From: Psococerastis gibbosa
Taxonomy: Eukaryota > Arthropoda > Insecta > Psocodea > Psocidae
Reading direction: 5' to 3'
NCBI GenBank assembly: GCA_963971405.1
Contig: OZ020493.1
Span: 434,001-498,000, forward strand
DNA length: 64,000 nucleotides
The position numbers and the translations under genes were made by a program. Each line of letters begins with the position of its first letter. Position 1 is the first letter of the stretch. Under the pieces are notes generated by a model. It had not been told where the DNA came from. It saw only the letters and a program-made list of their open reading frames with translations, and ran no database searches. Shown here in pieces: positions 9,449-18,645 of the stretch.

Positions 9449-10313
9449 AGTACAGAGTTTGCTAAATCATTTTAATCAAATTAATTGGCTGTTACGTCAT
9501 GTGTTTTCCAAAAGTTTGCAAAGATTTCCCTTAACGAGTGCTCCGTAATTTTTTTAGCACAAATATCAAATTTATATGCGCATGCTTAAAAACCAGTCAG
9601 CATTATATAATTTCCCACAACCCTTACCCCGAGAATAGGTGGCGCCCTCTCCTACAGAAAGGGAATACGACAGATTCTACAGTCCTCAGCCATAATTTTA
9701 TCATATTCCAATGCATGGCAGACCGCAGACGTAAGTGGCATTTGTCAGATTCGGCTTTCCGTGGATTTATTGACAGAAGGTGGGAGTGGAGCTTATTAGC
9801 GAACTGTATTGTTTTACAATAGGCTTAAGTCTGCGCCCCTGATTTCTTGGTGTAAATCCTGGTTGCCAAGTTGAACCCTGGTTGCAGTTAAGGGAGATTT
9901 CATAATAATTTATTGACAGCGAATAGGAATATATTTTTGGCGAAATTAATTAATTGCTCATTCCACAGCCCGTTCCAACCTTCTTAGATGGTCTAGCTAT
10001 CGTAAGAAAACCATCTTTGCCTCAATTACCAGGCTGGGTCCTCTTCAGCTTCTTCTTCTGTGACTGTAATGCGGAAAGCCCCTGATGGGCCTACTGCGCT
10101 CTTCCCGTAATCTCGGATACTACGACGCTCCACCACCTACGGCTTCTCCACTCGCGGAGCTTCCCTGAAGCCGTCTTCTCTTTATACTTGCTGCCTTTTA
10201 CGTTCTGTTCGGCATACGGTCTTCGGCCATTCTTACTCATTTCTCTCCCAAAACTAAATTCTATGTCTGGCTATGTTTATAATTTATTTTTAACGTGTTT
10301 TTTTTCCTTTCAG
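9449..10313 (+). other. probable intron upstream of plexin exon
   Basis: No repeat boundary or second exon recognised. The last bases form a pyrimidine-rich tract ending TTTTTTTTCCTTTCAG at 10313, a strong 3' splice site. The 10020-10190 portion is GC-richer and C/T-rich, but no protein motif was read from it. Confidence 0.55.
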
Positions 10314-10490
10314 AGTACTGGGAACATCCTCAACTTCTACGAGGTAGGACTGAAAATTTCCGGCGTCACTCCCATACGCAGCCAGGCTTCAGTTGTTTTC
10401 AACGACAGCGCCCTAACATCGGTCACATTAGCCATTACGGAGAAGCACACTGTTGCTTTCCTCGGTACATCCAAAGGCTACATCAAGAAG
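10314..10490 (+). CDS. plexin Sema-domain internal exon
   Basis: This 177-bp exon (59 codons, phase 0 at both ends) is bounded by a polypyrimidine tract with CAG before 10314 and by GTAAGT at 10491. The reading frame has no stop. The translation contains NILNFYEVG, then GVTPIRSQASVVF, then TEKHTVAFLGTSKGYIKK. HTVAFLGTS.G..KK is a pattern of plexin Sema domains, in the late beta-propeller blades, where the domain binds semaphorin and holds the receptor inactive. Plexins are single-pass surface receptors that guide axons and cell migration. Sequence composition is GC-richer than the flanks, as expected for a conserved exon. I recognised no other plexin exon in the window, so the neighbouring introns would be at least ~10 kb and possibly over 50 kb. 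Plexin A versus B is not resolved. A processed pseudogene is unlikely because both splice sites are present. Confidence 0.75.
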
Positions 10491-10524
10491 GTAAGTTCCT
10501 ACTTTATAATAGCTATTGATTATT

Positions 10525-10610
10525 CGGTCCTCGGTGTCACCCTACATCGGCAACAAGTGATAATGGACATGCTGAGACTTGCTTACCATTCTTACATTGT
10601 AACTATCATG
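10525..10610 (-). repeat. dispersed repeat R fragment
   Basis: Contains CATCGGCAACAAGTGATAAT and GACATGCTGAGAC, matching the region at 37330-37380 and the complement of 12300-12360. It lies just inside the intron downstream of the plexin exon. Confidence 0.5.
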
Positions 10611-10737
10611 AGCCCGTTTGAACTACGTTCCTCTTAAACCCGGTCCCAAACCACGCTTTGAAATGTTTTCATGCGGAATAGTAGTACAGCGCAATGGAAC
10701 ATAACAATAAACACGTTAAAGAATTCAAAATTCAGGT

Positions 10738-10986
10738 ATGCCCCCTCATGTTCCAATGCATAGTATTCCTCACCAAAACTTTTGTAAGCGTGGTGAGAGT
10801 GGCCCTTGCCATGAAGAATGTACTAATGATGGGTCTGTGGTGGAACTAACAGATGTAGCACCAACCGGAAAGAATAACATACCTGGGGAATTATTGAAAC
10901 TATTTAAATACGGTGTTAAAACTCATCCCCATAAAAGCAGACGAAATTCAATTGTTTCGTCATGTTGGGCCCGAAAAAGCCTATAA
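10738..10986 (+). pseudogene. possible LINE reverse-transcriptase fragment
   Basis: An open frame contains VVELTDVAPTGKNNIPGELLK, which resembles the GK..G.DNIP.ELLK block near the start of LINE reverse transcriptase domains. No catalytic motif follows and flanks are unrelated. The match is short, so this is tentative; it may be chance. Confidence 0.35.
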
Positions 10987-12061
10987 CAATGTTCCGTCTA
11001 CGTCTAGCAAACGCAACAATAAACAGCAATTCCGCTTTAATTCCCGTAACTCAATTTGCACTCATTAGGGTTACTCTTATTCCCGGATAATTGTTTCTTT
11101 ATTTCTTAAATACCTGCTTCGCGTATTTAAGTTTCCTCTATTTTAACTATGGAGAACACACATTTCCCCCCGATTTGACCAGTTTTATTACCTTGTTTAG
11201 GCCTATCCTCATAGACGGTCGGTGGAACGACAGCAGCGTTTCCACACAATCGTGTTCTGTGAGCCCCAAACTTCTCAAATCTTCTATCATATCTTTCTTC
11301 TCAGTGTAACTTCCTCCCTGGTTGCCTTCTTCGTTGTATCTCCCGGTTCATACCTTTTTTGACTGAGTGGTTTTCGTCTCTACGTTGTAGGTGTACTGTT
11401 GGGGAACAGTTCAGCCTCTTTTCTCTTAGTTTCTCCTGTCACGGCACGGGTTTTCATCTCGTATTACCTTTTTATCTATATCATTTCCAAAAATTATAAA
11501 TGAATGGAAATGCCCGAGAGTGGCGAAATGTAATAATAAGTGATTTATTATAATTAGTGAGTTCGATAATAGAAGAAACAAAAGTAAGTGAAAAATGTGG
11601 GCAGTACAGGTAGCCCAATTCACAACTTGGTCAGCAGTTTTGAAATTTTTGCTGTAATCTGTGAAAAAAAAAATACGCCAGTCTTTAGGATGAAAAAGGA
11701 AATATATAGGGAATGTGAAGCCGTGACGAGATTTTAAAAAAAGATATGCAAAAAAGGTCGGGAAAATGACACACGCACACTAATTCAGCATAACAGAGGT
11801 GAATTCTCTCTTGTTAGTTCCTCCATGTGGAGGAATTTTGGGAGAATTGAACGGGGTGGGATGACATTTTTGAGGGGAAAGGGTTATTTGACAAGAATTG
11901 AAAATTCATTTCCATGCATTTTCAGCTTCCTACTATCGTTTAAGGGGTTATTGGGCAAAATCAATTCTTTTGCCTTCCTTTTTTTATGCAAAAGAGCAGC
12001 GAGTTTCTTTAAAAAATTACAACTAAATAAATAATTTTAGTTCCATTACTAAACCAATCTA
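10987..12061. other. unassigned intronic sequence
   Basis: No repeat family, exon or RNA gene recognised. Frames at 11091-11309, 11426-11623 and 11825-12034 are low-complexity, hydrophobic by AT bias, and lack motifs. Confidence 0.5.
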
Positions 12062-12230
12062 GCGTTGCAGTAAAGCCGTCTCATAAATAGGATAGCCTGC
12101 TTTACATGTCGTCCGAGGCATGGCCCGAAAACGTAGGTCGCGAGCCAACAACTTTCCGAGTGAAAGTCAGGAGTCCTTACCACTGCACTATTTCTAAGAA
12201 TAGCCATAGTATCTAATGGAAAATATTCAG
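12062..12230 (-). repeat. decayed tRNA-like SINE head
   Basis: On the minus strand, GTGCAGTGGTAAGGACTCCTG resembles an A-box region, followed about 40 bases later by GGCTCGCGACC, a weak B box. A related head occurs at 56045-56115. No closed cloverleaf. Confidence 0.4.
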
Positions 12231-12309
12231 AACCATGGAAGTAACCATGTACATGACTCGTATCTGTACTTGGTTAAGTCATGCTTTCGCCTGTTTCATT
12301 GCAGTAAGC

Positions 12310-12455
12310 TTGTCTCAATTTGTCCATTATCGCTTGTAGCCGGTGTAGGTTGACATCGAGGACGTTTGCCAATAGCCAAAAATTCATATAGAAACAATAC
12401 AAATAATGTCCGAAATACATGGGGTCGTTGGTATTGGACAAGGGACCTAATAACC
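12310..12455 (+). repeat. dispersed repeat R fragment
   Basis: Matches the second half of repeat R (GTCCATTATCGCTTGTAGCC, GGTTGACATCGAGGACG) and, reversed, 37220-37385. The short reading frame over it is an artefact of the repeat. Confidence 0.55.
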
Positions 12456-13394
12456 ACTCCCCCCACCAGGCTGACAGGGTTGCTTAAAGCGGAAATGCTA
12501 AAAGCAGGCGTCGCGAAAAAAAAATATTGCCAATGGAACCTATCCCTACGAAAATACCCTTTTTTATTTTTCGGAAAATACCGGAATCTTTTTACCCCAT
12601 ATATAGGCAAATAGGTAATTCGTGCATTATTAAAAAAATATACAGTACAATGTAAATTCAAGCCTCAAGCCGGAGCGTGTCAGGGTGGCGCAAAATTCCT
12701 CTACTTATTGGTGTTGCTTAATTTATAGACCTAAATATGTATCAGATTGAAGGTTTTCATTCACAATGATCAATTAAACAACTATTTCCAAAAACCCCAA
12801 ACGGTTCAGACCCAGATATATTAGGTAGATTTCCCAAAATTACCGGATATCTAGCAATACTAACTAAGTTTTAGCGAAATTTTGATTTGGACTCGTTTGA
12901 AAGGGGGTAAGGTGGTAAATGAAATTTTTTAATTGAGACATGTTGAAAAGGCAGATTTATACCGATTCTAAAGAGGTATTAAACAGTCATATCGGTTGTA
13001 AACTAAAGACAGTGGAATTTTTCCCGCGAATGCATGTAATGAGAAAATACCAAATTTCGGGAAAGTTGAGCTAAACAGCCAGGTCTTACTCAATCACCTG
13101 GGCCTAAACCAAAAGACCGATAGTAAACCTAATTACATGTTTGAAAACAGAAAGAATGGTGGAAAATGTTTACACCATTCTAATTGCTTTCAATTAATGT
13201 ATGGACGGCCGAAAATGGGGCATAAAAGGGCCTATTTTGGCAATTTTCCATCATTTTTCACCTTTGGGCGACATTTCCCCTTCCCCAAACAAAATACCCC
13301 CACCCCAAGTGTGCCAATGTCCGTAAAAATAATTATAATACTATAATAAACATAAAAAAGTCAATTCCAAATGAAAAAAATATGTCAGCCCACT
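12456..13394. other. unassigned intronic sequence
   Basis: No convincing gene or repeat; AT-rich with scattered short frames. Confidence 0.5.
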
Positions 13395-13625
13395 TATGAT
13401 ATATGTGGTGTCGAACCCGCATGCTTTGGTTCATACATCCACGGCGCTCACCGTTGCGCCAAGTAGGGCCCGATTTTGAGATCAATTAAAGTGCCTATTC
13501 AATCGAGAGCTTCCAAAATTCAACGGGTGGGCGGGGAGTGGGCGCGTAGAGTACCCGAGTACCTTCACTTAACCAGCGGAAACCGCGAGGTCGTGGGTTC
13601 GAACACCACTTGTGACGGATTTTTT
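13395..13625. repeat. two opposed tRNA-like heads
   Basis: The left head lies on the minus strand (GGCGCAACGGTGAGCGC as A-box region, GGGTTCGACACC as B box, about 13400-13475). The right head lies on the plus strand with GGGTTCGAACACC at about 13598. Neither folds as an intact tRNA by eye. They differ in sequence from the main SINE family. Confidence 0.45.
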
Positions 13626-13966
13626 TTTCAATAATTAGTGACACAATAATTTTATTTTTATTATTTTGTGTTTAAATTTGCATTATTGACCGAATCGCCA
13701 AATAAATTGGCCCTAAAATTGATTTAATTGTCAAATTTTGAATAGTTCAGTGGTCTCCAAGCACGGATTTGAATGAAACTTTTTTGAAATTTAAAATAGT
13801 GTTCCAGAAATCTAAAGACCAAGGAAAATATGTTTTTAAGTACTTTGCTAAATTACAGAAAAAAAAAATTGGCTCCGCAAATTAGATTCTTTTTTCTCTT
13901 GTCACTGTTTTAGGTGGATATGGATCGTTAATGACAATGGGCACACTAAACCGGATCCCTTCTTAT
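13626..13966. other. unassigned sequence
   Basis: AT-rich, no feature recognised. Confidence 0.4.
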
Positions 13967-14789
13967 TGCTTTCCAATTTATATGTAGTATAAGGAAAGCC
14001 TTGTGATGGTCGAAATTTTCGATTCCGAGATTTCAACGGATTTACACGTTTTGAGGTCCCAGGAACCCAAATAAGTGGTTTTTACGAAAAGTCTGTCACT
14101 CTGTCTGTCTGTTCATCGATTTCAAGACAAACTGCTCATGGGATTTGAATGAAATTTGGCATGTAGATTTATAAAGATTTATTTTGGGCTAACTCAATTT
14201 GGGGGGGGGGGGTTTATTCTCAAAAAACTCCAAAAAAACGTCTAAAAAAATTATTTCTCAAAAACGGCTCCGACGATTTCTTTTAAATTCACATATATTG
14301 TAGTCGTTAATAATGATAATAATATGCGGGGGGTCGCTTGCCACTTGGTAGTTTGCTTCTGGGGGTAAAAAAATTAAAATAACTAAATTATAATGAAAAA
14401 TGACCAAAAAATAATTTTTCTGCGAAACCTTTCTACCGTTGATTTCTAACTTCAGGCTTGTTTTAGGTGTTAAATTGAGTAACGAAACAGGACAGTTTGC
14501 TTTCCCAAAAAACTATTGGGTTTTGTGCAAAAAAAATTTTTTTTTTAAATGAAAGCAAATTCACGCTCAAAGGCATTGCGTGCCCTGCCATTATTGCTGT
14601 GTGGTAATGTGTTGGTCTGACCTATCTAGAATTTACGTCACCTTCAGTGACGTCAAGTGGACGACGCCCCCCCCCCCTGATATCCGAAATTTAACCATAG
14701 GAAAATTATTTACCATGGAATTAATAATTTTCTCTCTCTACTAATCGATAAATTGGAAAGCATGTTCGAGTAAACTCGGACCGGTTCTT
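13967..14789 (+). mobile_element. family B element, copy 2
   Basis: Same ends as copy 1: TGCTTTCCAATTTATATG at the 5' end and CGAGTAAACTCG followed by GACCGGTTCTT at the 3' end. It carries both a poly-G tract (near 14201) and a poly-C tract (near 14667). Flanks are AT-rich (CTTAT before, TATTA after), so a target duplication is uncertain. Confidence 0.7.
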
Positions 14790-15007
14790 TATTATTATGT
14801 TCAAATTTTCTATGCAAATTATGCATTGTAAACGGCTGGAATAAACTTGTGTGAATCGCAACATCTGAAATATGTATCGTAACAAGGAATTATGTCATTA
14901 GTGTTCTAGGAAGCGAATATGTAACTAAAGAATGTAAATATTAAGGAAGCAACTTCAGACCAATTGTAAACCCCGCCCTTCCCCTTTAAGTAATAGTTTT
15001 GCAAATG

Positions 15008-15302
15008 CCGAAATTAAAGGATATGGAAAAAACTGGACTTCGGGACAACGGGATTCGAACCCACGATCTACGCCCAACCGATAGGTCGTCTTACCCGCTG
15101 GACCGCAAGCCTCTACAAAACCAGCCATCTCCTGTGGTCCAGCGGTTAAGACGACGCCCCAGTTATGCGTAGATCGTGTGTTCGGATCCCGGCAAGTCCA
15201 GTTTTTTCTATATCCTCTAATTTCGGTTAATACGAGAAGGTTACCACTTCAACCAAAGTTAATTTAATGTCAGTGCTATATATACCATACAATACTGCTA
15301 AC
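15008..15302. repeat. SINE with head-to-head inverted tRNA-like heads
   Basis: The left half is a reversed SINE head and body (AAAGGATATGG, then GATTCGAACCC as reverse B box, then CCGCTGGACC as reverse A box). The right half is forward: TGGTCCAGCGG (A box), GTGTTCGGATCCC (B box), then TTTTTTCTATATCCTCTAA, GGTTACCACTTCAACC and the tail ACCATACAATACTGC. The forward unit is one of the most complete in the window. The inverted arrangement matches 4205-4385. Confidence 0.7.
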
Positions 15303-15510
15303 TCCACTGTCATTGGGCAGACCTCGAACAAATACCTGTACATAATTTATATTTGTAGAGATTTTGTCAGATTTTGCAAAATGGTTGTTCAATTATCTAC
15401 TGGACTACTTGTCTGTGTTCCTATGCGCATGTTACTGTCCTACTAACCTACAGAGGCGACCTCTTCGTCAATCGGATACATTCAATAAATTGTTTTTATG
15501 CGATAAACCT

Positions 15511-15515
<5 letters not shown>

Positions 15516-15541
<26 letters not shown>
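15516..15541. repeat. poly(A) run
   Basis: 26 consecutive A. It follows a short match (near 15440-15500, reversed) to the repeat at 36500-36600 and 49070-49165. It may be a retroposon tail. Confidence 0.6.
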
Positions 15542-15724
15542 GTGGTGTGAGTCTTCAGAACTCGTCTCTTCCCATCATGCTGAATCTGAAGACAATTTCA
15601 AGCATGCTGAACCTGAAGGCGCGTTCAGGCATACTGTGGCGCTATTAAACATCAGATACATTTGCGTTAGTTGTTAAGTAATGTTCTAATGCACTGTTGT
15701 CTGTGTTTTCATGCACATGTTACA

Positions 15725-16390
15725 CATCAAATGAAAGCTCTCCAAAGGGCTTTCATTTCATGTGTGACGCCTTTTCATTTGAAAATTCCGAGATACCCTC
15801 TGAAACTCCCCTTTCCGACTCCCCGAAAGAACATTTAATTCCGCCATAAGGTAGTTCGAACTTGACTTTGTTATCGAATTTTTTTTACCACTTTCCATCA
15901 AATTTCCTCATAGTAACCGAGATATCGGGGGTGGTCTGAAACTGAATAAAATTGTAATTTGTGGTGATCGTAATTGTACCTGAAGGTTTTTGGCGAAAAT
16001 AAGTTCACTGTATTCAAACATGTTTAATGCAAAACACAGAAAGTGAGAATCTATTCTAAAAGAACAGTATTGAAATAATAAATTTTTAGACATGTTAGAA
16101 TTAATTGTGCCTGAACCTTTCAAGCTAGGTACATAATTGTTATATCAAATGAAAGTCCTTTAAATGTGCTTTCAATGATGTGCAACACGGCATACCTTTG
16201 TATTTGAAAATTCCGAGATACCACCTTTGACTAACCTGAAACCCTCTTTCGGACCCCCTAGAAAACATTTGATTCCACCATAAGGTAGTTCGACCCCTAC
16301 TTGGCTATCGAGTTTTTTACCGCATTTCAAAATTCCTCATAATAACTGAGATATACGGGGTGTCCGGGTGGTCTGGAACACCCTGTATAT
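15725..16390 (+). repeat. two diverged copies of a ~330-bp repeat
   Basis: 15725-15950 and 16143-16380 share ATCAAATGAAAG, TTTGAAAATTCCGAGATACC, CCATAAGGTAGTTCGA and CCTCATAATAACTGAGATAT in the same order. Each starts with a small palindrome around GAAAG...CTTTC. The region between them is AT-rich. The second ends in GGTCTGGAACACCCTGTATA and then T-rich sequence. No coding; class unknown. Confidence 0.6.
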
Positions 16391-16393
16391 ATT

Positions 16394-16425
<32 letters not shown>

Positions 16426-16808
16426 TTAATAATGCCATAATATTATAATAATAAGTTAAATAATAATAACATCCCGCATCCCCAAGCTAGCGCTTATTTG
16501 GGACATAAGACTCATACAGTGCTGCTAAACAAGGCTTAATATTTTATTTTTGTTACTTATTTATAATGTTTTTTTTTTTTACTTGTTATTTTAATGTTAA
16601 TATAGCCTAGTCAGTTTTTTTTATTATTACCTCCCATTGACCAACCATCTTTTTATACCCGCTTTTAACTCACCCATCTGTTTAAATTTTTTCATTTGTG
16701 GGGGAAGTTCATTTAATATCTTTGGTATAAGTACTTTGTTTAATCTCTCTCCATATTTGTTATATGTTAACTCAAACTTAAGCTTTTTTGGGTTTCTTGT
16801 ATATAAAG
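16391..16808. other. unassigned AT-rich sequence
   Basis: Contains a long T run near 16408 and no gene. The open frame that spans into the following microsatellite is not credible. Confidence 0.45.
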
Positions 16809-16844
<36 letters not shown>

Positions 16845-16925
16845 CGTGTATTTATCAAAAAAACATAACAAATTATACTGAACCGGTGCCACAAAGCCAA
16901 AAAGGCGCGTTGGGATCACCAGATA
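16809..16925 (-). repeat. (TAA)n microsatellite with shared flank
   Basis: About twelve TAA units are followed by GCGTGTATTTATC and then a block with CCGGTGCCACAAAGCC and CGCGTTGGGATCACC. The same microsatellite-flank combination occurs at 42815-42905. Read on the minus strand, the block ends in (ATT)n, which fits a LINE 3' tail. That is inference. Confidence 0.55.
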
Positions 16926-17050
16926 AATCCCTATTTCCCTGTGTCACGGCATCACGCGTGAACGGCTGGACCGATTTCACTATTTTTTTTTTCTGTTGTG
17001 GTTGTTATTGTCAGGAGAAGGTTCTTATGAAAGAAAAAAATTGAAAATGA
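16926..17050 (+). repeat. dispersed repeat D, copy 1
   Basis: Shares GTCACGGCATCACGCGTG, ACGGCTGGACCGATTTCAC and GAGAAGGTTCTTATGAAAG with 17970-18090. Function and class unknown. Confidence 0.55.
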
Positions 17051-17969
17051 CCCTTTTCCCGAAATCAGAGCCTAATTTTCCCATTTTCGACCCTTATACA
17101 TTGGTTTTCCTATACTGCGGAAAACCCGATAAAAAAATCCAGAACCACTACGGCCAAAATGGCTTCGTAGCAGTATTTGGTGAACCTTTGCCCAACTTCC
17201 CCCTAAGTCCCCCATCTATGCCATACCTGACTGCTTCTGAATAACTCAAAAAGTAAAAACGTGCAGCAACTCGAAATATTCCCATTTTCGACCAAAAAAA
17301 CGCGTTTTTCGGGGGAAATTTTCGCGGGGAAAAAATGGATTAGAAAAATTTAAAACCCCTTGGCTACTTTCCACTGTTCTTGCTCTTTAAAACTGTATAA
17401 CCGGTATTGCTTCTTGACTAGCGGTTTCGCCACAGCTAGGTACTTAAGGGGGACGTGAAAGTCGCTTACATGCGGGAAAAGGGTGCTCTCAGTGGTGCAT
17501 GCATAAAGTTAAAAAATTCCACAGCCTGCAATTTTTAACCGACATGATAAGTTAATACTGTATGTCGTTGAAGGCAGTATGAAAGAGGGTTTCAAGCAAG
17601 TATACAAAAAGTGGTTCCATCCTTCCCCCTCCCCCTTTAAAATCGGGTCAAACAGGAAATTTCACTAGATATTCCTGTTTTCTGTGATTTCGAAAAATCT
17701 GCCTACTGTTTCGTAAATTTGCAGTTTTGCATGTTGTTCACTAATGTAAACAAATTATCAACAAATCATCCAATTTAGGCCTACCATTTCGGCTACAGTG
17801 TGGATATCTTCAAGTTTCACGTTAAAAATTGCCCATATTTTGCTTCCGATTTCTATAATATGTATTTTATATGGATAAAAATTATCCCACATTATGCTAC
17901 TGTACCGGTTTAATGTAACTATCGTACACTATTAACATATTTTGCCAATTTAAGAAGATATACAAAAAT
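17051..17969. other. unassigned sequence
   Basis: No gene or repeat family recognised between the two copies of repeat D. Confidence 0.45.
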
Positions 17970-18185
17970 GAATTCCTATATCCCTATGTCACGGCATCAC
18001 GATTCACGCGTGCACGGCTGGACCCATTTCACAATTTTATTGTTTTGTTGTGTTTGTTATTGTCGGGAGAAGGTTCTTATGAAAGAAAAAAAATTTAAAA
18101 TTGCGCGGAAAATGATGAAATTCAGGAAATTGAAGTTGTGTCATGCGAAGCGGTCTCAAGCCCCGCTTGGCTGGTTATAAAATAA
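17970..18185 (+). repeat. dispersed repeat D, copy 2
   Basis: Same sequence as 16926-17050, extended downstream to a GC-richer end with a possible stem (AAGCGG ... CCGCTT) near 18149-18170. A terminal hairpin would be compatible with a Helitron 3' end, but no CTRR terminus is clear. Confidence 0.5.
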
Positions 18186-18426
18186 TGGCTAAATATACAT
18201 ACATACAACCTACAGAGCAACCTTAAATCAAATATTAAGATTTTATGGTCCTATTGTAATGCAGGGAGAAAAATAAAGATCTACCTAAAACATTATTTTA
18301 CTCTGGCAAGGGAGCCTCCTACTTGCACCGTGTATCAACTCACATGGTGAATCAGTTCTCAATCTAGTTCACTCTCTAGACTCTCTCTAGACTCTCCGAA
18401 CCGATAAGGTTCGTGTTTTATACATT
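18186..18426. other. unassigned sequence
   Basis: Short TACA-rich stretch and a CTCTAGA-rich direct repeat near 18370-18395; nothing else. Confidence 0.4.
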
Positions 18427-18540
18427 ATGGCTGAGGACATCCGTGCTGTACGATATAATATTTATAAACCAGAGGTTTGTTGTAAGTCCTCAGCCATGAG
18501 CCTAGGCCAAGAGGAGCATACGCTCTTGTGTTAGGCCTAG
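18427..18540. repeat. two adjacent hairpins
   Basis: ATGGCTGAGGAC at 18427 pairs with GTCCTCAGCCAT at 18486-18497. Immediately after, GAGCCTAGGCC pairs with GGCCTAGGGC around 18499-18541. It is unrelated to the terminal repeats of any element named here. Confidence 0.5.
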
Positions 18541-18645
18541 GGCGTAACACAATGTTGTGCTAGCCTGCTGCTTCAGTCATCAGAAAGAAGTATTCTCTCC
18601 TCATCAAGGTGAATCTACAGGTGATTTCAGAAATTCTAAGACGCT

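Noticed and set aside
13395..13625. Pair of functional tRNA genes
   Set aside because: B boxes are good, but arms do not pair properly by eye and the anticodon loops are not clear. A tRNA search program would settle it.
16637..17044. 135-residue frame with a poly-asparagine tract
   Set aside because: The tract is the (TAA)n microsatellite read as AAT; the flanks are dispersed repeats.
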